A DNA stretch of 64,000 bases from Acanthochlamys bracteata (taxonomy: Eukaryota > Streptophyta > Magnoliopsida > Pandanales > Velloziaceae), in NCBI GenBank assembly GCA_019914995.1, contig CM034128.1, positions 10,001,501 to 10,065,500 on the forward strand, given 5' to 3'. Positions within the stretch are counted from its first letter, which is position 1. The number at the start of each line of letters is the position of its first letter. The position numbers were made by a program, and so were the translations under genes. A model generated the notes under the pieces. That model searched no databases. It was not told where the DNA came from and saw only the letters and a list, made by a program, of their open reading frames with translations. Below are positions 49,401-60,460 of this stretch, one piece after another.

Positions 49401-50123
49401 ACCGACATTGATGTTGGTCCGGAGCTCTCAATGCTGAAAGAATTTTCCAAGAACTTCCCGCCTGAACTAAAAGGTCTTGCCATCAATAACAGCGAAGCCA
49501 TTCGAACAGCTCATAACAGTTTTGCGAGGCCTGAGCCCTTTGTGCCTGAAGAGCAGAAAGCTGGGGGCAAAGATGATGATGTTTATCACTTCATAAGTTA
49601 TGTTCCTGTAGACGGAGTTCTTTATGAACTTGACGGACTGAAGGAGGGCCCCATCAGCCTTGGTCAGTGCTCTGGTGACAGCGATGACATGGAATGGTTG
49701 CGGATGGTACAGCCGGTGATCCAAGAGCGAATTGAAAGGTATTCCCAGAATGAGATAAGGTTCAACCTCATGGCAATTATAAAGAACAGGAAAGAAATGT
49801 ACACTGCAGAGCTGAAGGAGCTGCAGAAGAAGAGGGAGCAGCTCCTACAACAGCTGAATGAGCATATGGCTGCAGGAAACAAGCAGGGCTCTGTAATTGA
49901 GGAGATAAATAGATCACTTACAGAGGTCACATCAGGGATTGAGAGTGTGACCGAGAAGATACTTATGGAAGAGGAGAAGTTCAAGAAATGGAAGACAGAA
50001 AACATAAGAAGGAAGCACAACTACATCCCATTCCTATTCAATTTTCTGAAGGTTCTTGCCGAGAAGAAGCAATTGAAGCCCTTAATTGAGAAAGCCAAGC
50101 AGAAGGCTGGCAACACTATGTGA
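46427..50123 (+). CDS. UCH2: Ubiquitin C-terminal hydrolase, UCH37/UCHL5 type
   Basis: Cysteine deubiquitinase of the C12 family; animal UCH37 works at the proteasome and INO80, and Arabidopsis UCH1/UCH2 affect shoot development. Five exons: 46427-46457, 47339-47385, 49043-49089, 49165-49267 and 49347-50123; 334 residues, the size expected for UCH2. Seen: start [13 protein letters not shown]; catalytic set Gln76 (FFASQ), Cys82 (NNACATQA), His157 (VYHFISY) and Asp172 (YELDG); then the C-terminal coiled-coil/ULD extension ([28 protein letters not shown]), ending KAGNTM. All phases match. Intron 2 (47386-49042) is long and carries a retroelement fossil. A second isoform may exist, but no evidence for one is visible. 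Confidence 0.95.
48490..48905 (+). mobile_element. Reverse-transcriptase-like retroelement fossil in UCH2 intron 2
   Basis: In several interrupted frames the segment encodes pieces typical of the C-terminal end of plant LINE-type polyproteins: RFYK and ATLYGES (~48520-48570), [17 protein letters not shown] (~48709-48760), and a KTW/DLF-like stretch followed by [13 protein letters not shown] (~48866-48905). Stops and frame changes are frequent, so it is an old dead fragment, in the same orientation as the host gene. Recognition is from the remembered consensus of these proteins (for example LRWFGHVQRRP and LWRxRIxVAD). Confidence 0.65.
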
Positions 50124-52117
50124 TCACTCATTGAGACTACCTTGTTATCCTTCATGCTGTTATCATATTTATGGCTTATTCTGCTCACAAGATATACATT
50201 TCAGTACAGGTCTTTTGGTCAGGAGCTCGTTGAAGTTGTTTTTGTACTCTACCTAAATTTTGAAGAAAATTGGAAATCCATTAAGCGTGAACTCGATCTG
50301 TATCAACTATATATATGTTGTGTGCGGGCTGAAATTCTTAGGATATTGGTATTTGATGGTTCTAATTTCTAATTTCATTGCAAGCTAAAAAGGTCGCAAA
50401 GCTCTCTCTCTCTCTCCATTGATCGATGCCTTGCCTGAGAGTTGACCTAGTCGGAGTTGAATCTTCCTTATTTCTCCGAAGAAGATCTCCAGACTTAAAA
50501 GTACACCCATCCTGTAGTTGTTCTTTTACCACCATTTACCATTTATTTACATAATTTTACTCTGAGCAGATATTCTATGAATGTTTGAACTGGTCCATCT
50601 AAACAATTTCTTCTTGATTTATTAATAAAGATTTTGCAGTGGAAGGTGACATAGATCCTTTCACTGCCTACTGCTCGCATTTGCCATAAATTTGATTTTG
50701 TTCAATTGCATACAGGAAGTATATTTGAGAGCATCAACAGTAGTAGAAGTTGGTCATTCTCTTAGCTATGGATTTCCTTTAGTTCTTGTTAAATCATTTC
50801 TCAGCTCGACATCTTTGGTCAATATTATTAGATAATTGGTGGTCTTGCCTGTTTAACTAGGCCTGAGCTTTATTGGGTTGCCATTGCCATTTGCCACAGG
50901 TTTCTTGATCATGCATAGGTATCACAAACAGTGTATTGGTACGATAATATCTCTTGCCTCGCTTGGATACTATCAGGAGACATGCATAGGAAAGTGATGC
51001 TAATGGCTTCCTCGGATCAGTTTGTATGGCTAAAGTTAAGGTAATGCAATATATTTTCTTGCAAATTAAAGCATGATAGAATCTGTGTTATCTACCTGAT
51101 AAATTATTTTCTTTCAATGAGAAGGAAGTAGACGATCGATGACATTTCTCTAGCAATCGGTTAGAAGTTCTTGTAAGGTTACAGGTCTTTGTATTCTGTG
51201 ATATTTGCCAAATTATCTATGATGTACCTCGCGGCAGAAGATGGTCAAGATCAAGAAGAGATGCCGATCAAATTCGTTTTGTTTTAGTTTTGATTTTGAT
51301 GTACTGACATTTTCTTTTCAGTCTATTATTGTAAGGTTACATTCTCCTTCAATTTAAGCTTTTCTTTTATTGGAGTTTCGTTTAAATTTCTGAAGCATTA
51401 TATATTATCTCTCTGCAATATTAGAATTATCAAAAACATGAAAGTTTCCAGAGTTCAAAGTCTGAGAACAGTACCGTTAGAAAATCAACTTCCACATTCC
51501 AACTAGCTTATGGCAAATCATCAATTAGCTATTCTGTAGCTTATCTGTAGTAAACAGCTTTAAAAAATCAAAATTTTTTACTAAACATCATTCCATCAAA
51601 GAACCTGTTCAATGAACGCAAGGGGCCTTAATTTGTTTACTCTGAAATGAGATACACCCATCTTTGAAGAAAATTTTATTAATGTTTGAAAAATATAGAA
51701 AATTTATCATTGGCTAGCTAGTATGCTATAAACTAATTACACCTTGTTTCCTCTGAACAGTTTCAAAACTATGAAGAACTTATCTTAGTTTAATCCATTA
51801 ACCATTGGCATTATTGTAGTATTCTAAAACCCAAAGCTATATACTATAGAGTATAGTTGTTATATGTTAATTAATTTAGAAGGTCCTTGTCTGATGTGGG
51901 CTTTGTGGATTTGGGGGAGGCTACAAGCAGGGATGTCTTTAAGTCTCCTCCAAGTTGACTTAATCTTGTTTATAATCTTTTGATCAATTTCTTTCTTCTT
52001 AATTACAATTCAAGTATAGTCTCACCATTTCAATTCCTTGATCACCTTCTCTTTTCTCTCAAATCGTTTCATATTTTATTTCATTTCGGTTCCGATCGAT
52101 AAAACGGAATCGTAACG
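50124..52117. other. Intergenic between UCH2 and the STOP-like gene
   Basis: UCH2 3' UTR to roughly 50400, a short CT microsatellite at about 50402-50417, then AT-rich spacer and the leader of the zinc-finger gene. No gene or RNA recognised. Confidence 0.5.
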
Positions 52118-53230
52118 ATGAATATATCAGGGACTGGCGGTGGTGCTTCTTGCTTTCAGCATGTAGATCAAATACAGAATTTTCAGATTTACGAAGGGAC
52201 TGAAGACGATATAGTTTCAATTTCAGTACCAACACCTGCAGGTCAAGATCTGGATTCTGCATCTCAAACACTTGTTTATAATCTTAATGTCCTCGAAGAA
52301 AAGTTGCAGAAGATGCAGTCAGTGGTGATGACCATGTTAGTTCACCAGCAACATCTGCACCGTCACGATTCTATAGTCGCCGCTGCTACTACAGCAAGCT
52401 CTCTCATTCAAGATATCGTCGTTGCTGCCTCATCGATGATGTATGCCTTCCAGCAGGTTTCCGCTTCCATCTCCAGTTCCAGTAATATTAGCAACAGCAG
52501 CGATGTTAATATTATTCAACACCACCAACAAACAGTTGCACAGCAGCAACGACCGGTAGTAGTTGATAACTTGAGGATTCATAGAATGGATCCAATCAAG
52601 ATAACGGTAGGAATGGATCCAAACAAGGGAATGGGGGAATTTTCTTCTTCGGGTTGCGATATAATCGAACTCGATGCGGCTGATCTTCTTGCAAAGTACA
52701 AAGACTACTGTCAGGTCTGTGGAAAAGGTTTCAAGAGGGACGCAAACTTAAGAATGCATATGAGAGCTCATGGGGATCAATATAAAACGAATGAGGCGTT
52801 GAGCAATCCGATGAAAGCTAGCAGCAGAAGCAGCGGTACTAGAACTGCAAGCGATCATCATGGAGATCAGGTTGAGGTGGCTGGTAGTAGTAGTGGTAGC
52901 ATAGTTCAGAGGAAGTACTCGTGCCCCCATGAAGGGTGCCGATGGAACCGAAAGCACGAGAAATTTCAACCATTGAAGTCGATGATCTGCGCGAAGAATC
53001 ATTATAAGAGAAGCCACTGCCCAAAAATGTATGTGTGTAATCGGTGCAACACAAAACAGTTCTCGGTTTTATCTGATCTCCGAACGCATGAGAAGCACTG
53101 CGGCGAACTAAAATGGCAGTGTCCGTGCGGCACCACGTTCTCGCGGAAAGATAAACTTATGGCGCATTTGGCACTCTTCGCCGGGCACGCGCCTGTCACT
53201 GCGCCGGATTTGTTTGCAAGACAACAATAA
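52118..53230 (+). CDS. C2H2 zinc-finger transcription factor, STOP1/STOP2-like
   Basis: Single exon, 370 residues. Seen: a Gln/Ser/His-rich N-terminus; DLLAKYKDYCQVCGKGF opening the first C2H2 finger (Cys198, Cys201, His214, His218); then CPHEGCRWNRKHEKF (second finger region, with SMICAKNHYKRSHC); a third with CNRCNTKQFSVLSDLRTHEKHC; and a fourth with CPCGTTFSRKDKLMAH followed by FAGHAP. The four-finger arrangement with GTTFSRKDKL is the signature of STOP1 (SENSITIVE TO PROTON RHIZOTOXICITY 1), which controls acid- and aluminium-tolerance genes. The length is nearer to remembered STOP2 (~370 residues) than STOP1 (~500), so this is probably a STOP2-like paralogue. Lack of introns fits the family. 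Confidence 0.9.
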   Translation: MNISGTGGGASCFQHVDQIQNFQIYEGTEDDIVSISVPTPAGQDLDSASQTLVYNLNVLEEKLQKMQSVVMTMLVHQQHLHRHDSIVAAATTASSLIQDIVVAASSMMYAFQQVSASISSSSNISNSSDVNIIQHHQQTVAQQQRPVVVDNLRIHRMDPIKITVGMDPNKGMGEFSSSGCDIIELDAADLLAKYKDYCQVCGKGFKRDANLRMHMRAHGDQYKTNEALSNPMKASSRSSGTRTASDHHGDQVEVAGSSSGSIVQRKYSCPHEGCRWNRKHEKFQPLKSMICAKNHYKRSHCPKMYVCNRCNTKQFSVLSDLRTHEKHCGELKWQCPCGTTFSRKDKLMAHLALFAGHAPVTAPDLFARQQ

Positions 53231-54279
53231 GAACAACAACAAGTAAGGAGGAGTTGAGTGCAGCAACGCGCGCAGATGGATTTTGGTGAGTGATAAGATG
53301 AATGTAATATGGATTGAATTGATCATATATATATGTATGCTAATTAAAAGTCTACTCCTGCCAAACATTTATATACTTGAACTACAAAATATATTGAAGT
53401 TGAATATTTTTTTTAAAGTTTATTTTTAACAACTAGTGGAAGGTTAATTTTATGAAGTGCTTCTACCATATATATATATTTATGAGAATACACACATTAT
53501 CACTTCAATACATATTAGCTATAACAAAATTGAGAATTAATCATAATATATATATACTTCTAATAAATTGATTCAAGAATGAAACCATCAATTTGGTACA
53601 CATTTTGCAACTTACTATAATGTCAAATTTTCCCTTAATCATTTGCTTTGCTATCATGTACTCGGATAGTCATTCGTATATATGTTTCCTTTAAGATGCA
53701 TTAGACGTATGTACATGGAGCAAAAAGAATATCAAAAGAAACAAGTCTATCTAACAATTTTTTATTTAAAAAAACTTCATACCGAATCTATTGAGGTCCT
53801 GTTCCTTGAAAGTAACATAACGCTACCAGAAATTTGCTTTCATTTCTAAGATTATTGATTTATAATTTTTGCTTTTAAAGTATAATTGCTTCAATGATTT
53901 TTCACTCTACTCCCTTCCTTGAAAGTCAAGCTCACGAAGTCAACTGGGCCGGCTTTTGGGTTCGCTTACATTTTTCCAATCAAAGGGATCGTATTGGGCC
54001 CTACAAAGCCCACATATCCCATCTCTTAGCCCAAAACTTCATTTATCATCGACTAATAAAAGCAGCTGTCCAAACTCCACCGTGGATCGCACTATCTCGA
54101 CACCAAAACGAAGACACTGATTTTGGACCTTGTTACTCACAATCCGTGGGTCCTACCACCTCACCCACCGGTCCCCGATCTTAAAGTTGAACCCGGTGGT
54201 CCGTTTTCCGGTGAGCTTCTGTTTGATAGTATTCCCACTTGTTCACACACGTAGCTATCAAAATTCGTCCCATGCACGC
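53231..54279. other. Intergenic, promoter region of the glycine-rich protein gene
   Basis: Zinc-finger 3' UTR, AT-rich spacer, then a more GC-balanced promoter region from about 53900. A plus-strand frame at 53894-54184 shows no domain. Nothing else recognised. Confidence 0.5.
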
Positions 54280-54288
54280 TATATATAG
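54280..54288 (+). promoter_or_regulatory. TATA box of the glycine-rich protein gene
   Basis: TATATATAG, 64 bases upstream of the chosen start codon, inside the palindrome GCTATATATAGC. Confidence 0.65.
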
Positions 54289-54351
54289 CCTACAACTTCT
54301 TGTTTATTGAATCAACATTGGATAAATTCACAAAGCTTGATCTTGCCAATC

Positions 54352-55116
54352 ATGGCCAGCTCTGCAAGGGTTTTAGTTCTCGCGTTTGCTCTTGTTCTGA
54401 GTGCTCAGCTCATTGCAGCTGGAAGGACGACCGTCTACGGCAATGGTGGTGGCGGCGGCGGTGGTGGTGGAGGAGGAGGAGGAGGAGGAGGAGGAGTAGG
54501 GGGAGGTGGTGGCGGTGGGTATGGTTTTGGATATGGCTCTGGGTATGGTTCAGGGTATGGTAGTGGTGAGGGAGTGACCGAAGGTTATGGTAGTGGAGGA
54601 GGCGGCGGTGGAGGAGGTGGTGGTGGTGGTGGAGGGTCTGGGTACATTCCTGGCATGGGTGGTGGTTCTGGGTATGGTTCGGGGTATGGCTCTGGGTATG
54701 GCTTAGGAGGAGGCAATGCCGTCGGTGGAGCGTACGGTATTGGTGGAGGTGGCGGAGGGGGTGGTGGTGGAGGTGGCGGAGGGTCTGGGAATGGAAATGG
54801 TGCTGAAGGTTCGGGGTACGGTTCAGGTTATGGAAGTGGGAGTGGACAAGTCTATAGTTCAGCTGGATTACCTGGTGGTTACGGTAGCACTGGTGGAGGT
54901 GGAGGCGGCGGCGGCGGTGGTGGTGGCGGCGGTGGTGCTTCTGGGTATGGCCATGGTGAGGGTTATGGTGGAGGAACTGGCAGTGTAGGCTATGGAATGG
55001 GTGGCGGTGGTGGCGGAGGAGGCGGCGGTGGGGGTTCTGGTTATGGTGGTGCCAGCAGTGTTGGGTCAGGTTACGGGTCCGGTTATGGATCAGGTTACGG
55101 CGGTGGGCATGCCTGA
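54352..55116 (+). CDS. Secreted glycine-rich protein (GRP), cell-wall type
   Basis: Single exon, 254 residues. A clear signal peptide (MASSARVLVLAFALVLSAQL, cleavage likely after IAA at ~23) precedes a low-complexity body of poly-Gly blocks of 8-16 residues alternating with GYGSGYGSGYGSG blocks. Gly exceeds half the residues, with Tyr and Ser following; it ends GYGGGHA. This is the class I structural GRP layout, expected in the cell wall, where Tyr can cross-link. An in-frame ATG at 54307 would add 15 residues before the signal peptide and spoil it, so 54352 is preferred. The GGN-rich DNA is prone to length change, so block sizes may vary between individuals. It has no enzymatic motifs. Confidence 0.9.
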   Translation: MASSARVLVLAFALVLSAQLIAAGRTTVYGNGGGGGGGGGGGGGGGGGVGGGGGGGYGFGYGSGYGSGYGSGEGVTEGYGSGGGGGGGGGGGGGGSGYIPGMGGGSGYGSGYGSGYGLGGGNAVGGAYGIGGGGGGGGGGGGGGSGNGNGAEGSGYGSGYGSGSGQVYSSAGLPGGYGSTGGGGGGGGGGGGGGGASGYGHGEGYGGGTGSVGYGMGGGGGGGGGGGGSGYGGASSVGSGYGSGYGSGYGGGHA

Positions 55117-56260
55117 TGTGTTGATACCATTTGTCAAGCGGAGAACTTGTTCTATATTCATAATTCTGTCTATGCAAACATCCGTCTGTAATAATAGCAA
55201 ATTTTCCTTAACATTTGGATGTCACTGGAAAATTGCTGCATGGCAGAGATTGCATTTTTCAGAATGTATCGTGCGTGTTTAATACAATCAACAAAATATT
55301 TTGTTGACATACTACAGGTCTCCATACTCTTCGTTTATAATCATTCAATATAATCTTAACGCGAAGTTCACAGTTCATACCAGGGTTAACCGTTTTGGAT
55401 TCCATTTCGAATCCCCTAAAAAAATAAAAAATGCTTAGTGTGTTATTTTTTGCGTTGAGCTAAGAATTACTTTTTGTTTAACTATAAACTGCTTTTGTAT
55501 TAAGTTATTAGATATATATGTAAGTTAGTGTTATTCCTAAACAATATGTCCCGATCCGAGTAAGGTTGGGTGTAATTTCAAATGTACTAATGGGCTAAAC
55601 ATCTATTATCGGCCCAATTAGAGCCCACCTGTTGTTGATTCTTTTCAGATAAGCTTCTAGGACATTCAATAGACTAATAACAACAATTAATTTCAGTCAA
55701 ATTTCAAAACAAGACATTATGTAATTATAACAAATACAAGGTGTTATCTATATATAAAAATAGTTCTCAAGTCAAGTTATGCATCTATTTGTAATATTAG
55801 TTTTTCGAATCACTCCTGAATTGTATATAAATTCACGTACTAGTCCCTTTAAAATCTATTAAAACTCAGACTACTTTTCGGCAGTGTTGACCCAAAACAA
55901 CCGACTAAACCAACCTACGGTGCGCCGCTTTGTTCCACCGTGCAAAGACACGACATCTACATTGTTAACACGCTTGTACCTATCCCGAGGCAACCAGATA
56001 CAAAATTTCTTTTTCGTTACGCGTCGTCGATGCTATCTTTCTTATAAGAGTTTGATCTTTTGGTAAACACAAGTTTTCTGTTCTTTTTGTTTTTCATGGC
56101 CACCGTAATAGTTCCTCGAAAATCTTTCCAAATTCCACCAAATCCGCACTAATTTTCCGATAAAATTCATCGAATTCTCTTCTCAATCTTACTTCTTTCT
56201 CGTTCAATTTCACCGATTTTGAAAAACCTCAAAATTTTACTTCAAATTTCCCAAAACCTA
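55117..56260. other. Intergenic between the GRP and NAC genes
   Basis: GRP 3' UTR, AT-rich spacer and the NAC leader (T/C-rich from about 56150). No gene recognised. Confidence 0.55.
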
Positions 56261-59200
56261 ATGGCGATTGCCGGACCTTCGACTGATTGTTCTCCGCCAC
56301 AGCCACCGTCTACTCTACTTGCTCCAGGGTTTCGATTCCACCCAACAGATGAAGAGCTTGTTAGCTATTACCTCAAGCGAAAGGTTTCTAACCGACCGTT
56401 TCGTGTTGATGCGATTTCTGAAGTTGATCTTTACAAGTGTGAGCCGTGGGATTTACCGTTGATGTCAAAAATCAGAAGCCGTGATATGGAGTGGTACTTC
56501 TTCAGCCCACTCGACCGCAAGTATGCGAACAGGTCTCGAACCAATCGAGGAACGACACAAGGATACTGGAAAACAACCGGTAAAGATCGACCTGTTCGAC
56601 ACGGTGCTAAGACTGTTGGAATGAAGAAGACACTTGTTTTCCATGTCGGTCGAGCTCCCCGTGGCCAGCGCACCAACTGGGTCATGCATGAATATAGGCT
56701 CGAGGTTGAAGCGCTTCCCGCGTCTTCATCTTCTTCTTTGATTTCTCAGGTACTTTTGGGAAATTTATTGTAAACCCAGTTCTGTTTATTGGATGTTGAG
56801 TTTGGGTTTTGGTGAAATGTGGGATTTTGATTGGTTTTATTTGGGGGTTGTTGTGGTTTGGATAGGATTCGTATGTCGTGTGCAGGATTTTCCAGAAGAG
56901 CGGACCAGGGCCTCAGAATGGTGCGCAGTATGGAGCACCTTTCGTTGAAGAAGAGTGGGAGGAGGAGGGTGAATATGTGGCAATTGGGGAGAGCGAAGAA
57001 GAATTAGAAGCGCCTGCGCTGGAAGGCAACAATGTCTCTGTGGAAGCTACTGGTAACCAGGACTACCTGCAAACCACTGATATTGTTGAGGTTGGTCTTG
57101 TATTTCTTGTTTTAACTGAATGAGTTTGTTTACTTGTTCTGTACTTGCTAGTAGGAGTTGTTTTCATTGTGGTTTATGGGTTTTAAGATGGCTAAAGCAT
57201 ACTGTTTCCATGTTTATCAACTTCAATTGCAACATGTTAAAGGTTTTGCATGTGTTTATGTGACTTAGAGGGGAACTTTTTGACTTAGTATTATGCAGTA
57301 TAGGAGCATATATTTAGTTCATTCTTCTAGGTCTGCCATCCGCATGCTAAATTAAAATAACGGTTGGCATTTATGTTGACATATATAAAGTATATTTCGC
57401 CTGTGTCCCTTAGTACTTGTACTTCTACCCTGCTGCCCGTGTCCTTTCTGTCCATGTCTTGAGCCTCAACATAGATCTTCTGCTGATTGAGCTGAGAGCC
57501 GTGTTCTAAAAACATTCCTCCCTCTATATTGTTGAAACTAGTTCTTTTTTAAAACCTTCATTCATAACTAAAAAGAACTGGTTCTACTCAAGCAGATGTC
57601 AATATGACTGACGGGGCCTGTTCGGCAAGTTAGCAAGAAAATTCCATTGTAGTTCATTACTGTTGTATTTGACTTGATATACCATGGTATGCCAGCTCAA
57701 TTGGCATAGCTATGGTTTCAAATTCATGAAGCTGTTTTGGGTGTTATGGTTTTGGAAAAATATTTCTTGTAATTATTATTTTTAAGCTTGTTAGAAATTC
57801 ATGCACCTTACATTAAATGCAAAAACCATAAGTATGGTTTTAGAGAACATACAAAGTATTTCATAGAATGGTCTTAGAGTGGTTCAATGGTAATTTAATA
57901 CCATTGTTGGTCTTGTCAAACACATGTTTTGGGAAAATTTTACCATGGTATTTCAGATTCCATGGTAATTTAGTCAACCATGGTATTTGTTGGACTACCA
58001 TATCCTTCCGAACAGGCCTTTTTACTGATGCTTGTTCTTAGTGGTACCTAAGTAATTATCTCAATCGTATGTTTTTTTTTTCTTTTCTTTTACCTTTTTT
58101 CTACTGAATTGTTTTGGGTCTAAGTTGTCTTCCTCAAAGTGGCTGCTGTATTTTAGTGAGAGATGTACGAGTATTTAAGATTTTTGTTATTTCAGAATGA
58201 GGATGATGTACATGCCAAACAGCTAGAGACCACAGATCTGTTGGCAATGGGACCCTTGGACATGGACTATGATGGTGTAGGCAACTTGGAGCCTAGCATT
58301 TTTGTAGAAGACATACTTGACCAGAATGTCATCAATGATGCTGATGGATATATTAGTATGCCGGAAGTACAGGATTTGGTACCCGCTGTTGCTGGGGGGC
58401 AGAATTCTGGCGTGCTGCTCCAGTCTGATAGTTCCTCTCCTGGACAAAGTGATGGTTTCCTGGAGTTGGATGATCTTGTTAACACTGAGAGTGTGGGCAA
58501 TAATCTTAATGAAGAGCATACTAGCTGTCTTCCCATGGTAAACAGTGAGGGAGTAAGTTTCCTTGCTAATGGACGTAGCATCATAACTGAAGATCATGAA
58601 GATGAATTCTATGATGTTGTAAATGAGGGTATGGAACAGCCACAATCATTTAATTATCCAGCTTTCAAAGATGACATGGCTCTGCAACCAAATAATGATC
58701 TGAATCTTCTCTCTGGCAATGTTCCAGCTGATCAAGTAAATAACGACAATTTAGCATTCTTCAATATGCTGAACCAGGATCAGTTTGATAAAGAGTTTAT
58801 TGAGCAAACAGATGATTTTCTGGCAAGTCTCAACAATTTGGCTGAGACAGATATGGTTGATGAGTTAATGGCATTCTTTGATGCTACAGATGAGAAATTG
58901 CAGTCTGACCCATCCAGCTATGTGGATAAATCAGGGATTGTTGATTCGTTCACAATAGATCAGTCAAATCTTGGGCAGGTAATGATCTGATAAAGCTTGC
59001 TGAGTGTATGCGGAACTCTTTTTTATTTCGGTGTTGCCGTTGAGTGTTAACACATTATTTTACTGCAGGCTGAGGGCGAACATTTTGTCAGCCCTAAAAT
59101 GGCAGAAGTCTCATATGAAGGCATGACAATAGGAGAATCATCTACAAGAGTGCCTTCAGCTGAGGACAGGACGGTTGTTAGCACTGAAAATGCACAAACT

Positions 59201-59953
59201 AGCGGACAAGGTATCTTCTCTTACTGGTTGATGATAATATTTACCTCTTATTACTACTGTGTCAACAAGGTTTGTCTGTTACACTTACATTGTGCATACG
59301 CTCTGATTGCTAGAAGCTCCACCTGATAAAACCTTTGGAAAACTTTTAATGTCTCATAATTTGTTAATTGCATGGTGTATGATGGTTTGGATCTTTCTTT
59401 TAGTGGTTGCTACTGAAAAAGGTTCTGCTATTTAGAATGAACAAAACATAGTAAGCCATGTGCAAAGATCTGAAGGAGTTTTGCATTATACATAATTTTG
59501 GGTTTTGTACCCTTTACAGAAGCTCAAAAGAATCGTGGTTTGGGTAAGACTTTTACAAAGCAGCTTGTCAACATGTTGGGTTCGATCTCTTCGCCTCCTG
59601 CTTTAGCTGCAGAATTCGCTGGCAAGGGAGTGAAGGAATGTTCCCAGAACTCTGCATCATTATCGGGCAGCTCTGTTCATGTAACTGCAGGGATGATCCA
59701 CATCAGATCTTTAACTTTGACAAATATTGGATATAGCTGGGCTATTCAGAAGAATGGAAGAGTAGGGTTCCTTTTCTCGTATGGAATGGATGGCAATGGA
59801 GGAGTTGGCAAACCAGTAGGATTCGAGCATAAAGCTGGTATTCACAGTGGCGGGCTCTCGGTTATTCTTCGCGGTTGGTTTTATGTTTTATTTATATCTG
59901 TGCTGTTCCTTGCAGCAAGTTATAGAATCGGTCTGTCTATTTGTTCTAGGTGA
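56261..59953 (+). CDS. NAC transcription factor with C-terminal transmembrane segment (NTL type)
   Basis: Membrane-tethered transcription factor. Five exons: 56261-56749, 56866-57090, 58196-58978, 59069-59210 and 59520-59953; about 690 residues. The NAC domain starts near residue 23 with [18 protein letters not shown], continues through [27 protein letters not shown] and NWVMHEYRL, and ends in exon 2 with [10 protein letters not shown] long acidic region rich in Asp, Glu, Asn and Ser follows and could activate transcription. The last exon ends with one hydrophobic helix ([21 protein letters not shown], ~665-685) and a four-residue tail. The layout matches NTL factors (for example NAC017, NAC053, NAC078), held at ER or plasma membrane and released by proteolysis under stress. 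Which clade is unclear. The long intron 2 holds a MITE. A donor-like CTAG|GTGAGT overlaps the stop, so an extended form is possible. Confidence 0.88.
57615..58018. mobile_element. MITE-like element in NAC intron 2
   Basis: GGCCTGTTCGG (57615-57625) is inverted at 58008-58018 as CCGAACAGGCC, enclosing about 380 bases with repeated CCATGGTA/TACCATGG palindromes and no coding frame. Ends of the GGCCTGTT type are common in plant MITEs. No target-site duplication was recognised by eye. Confidence 0.65.
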
Positions 59954-60460
59954 GTATGGTATTGAATGTAATATTTGGGGTGCCCGTACTTGAAACATCT
60001 CAAATTCCTCTAGTTTGTGGGCAATTGCTGAAACCTTTTTGGGCATTTTAACATATAATGCGTAGTGGCTATATTTATGTTGTACAACTGAAAGAGCACA
60101 AGTTCTTGATGGCGATCATATCGTTCCGGTTGCGACTGCTGTAGATTTACTGCTGTTCTTGTTGTATCACTTATTGCAATATTGGTATTTGTGGGTTTAT
60201 ATTAGGCAGCAGCAAGTATTGATGGCATGAAGACCAAGTTCCTTGAGAAACTTCTACTTTAGCTCCTCGAAGGATGGAGGTGGCCGTGTACATGCCATAC
60301 ACTGACAACGAGTAGTAGACTGGTCTTGTTTCTTCAATGATATAAGTGAGAATAGTAAGTACAGAAAGATGAACTTGGTGATGTAGAAGTTAGCAAGTAA
60401 CTAAATTGTTCCAACTGTACTAAACATGAATACAAGCCTACGAATAATCACTTCAATCTG
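59954..60460. other. Convergent intergenic region
   Basis: 3' UTRs of the NAC gene (+) and the PIP kinase gene (-). No other feature. Confidence 0.6.

Noticed and set aside
53894-54184. 96-codon plus-strand frame upstream of the glycine-rich protein
   Set aside because: Lies in the promoter region of the GRP gene, shows no domain and lacks a plausible start context.
54410-55177. 255-codon His/Leu-rich open frame antisense to the glycine-rich protein
   Set aside because: GGN codons read backwards as NCC/CAC/CCA without stops, so the frame is a by-product of composition. It has no domain, and the sense strand has a signal peptide and TATA box.
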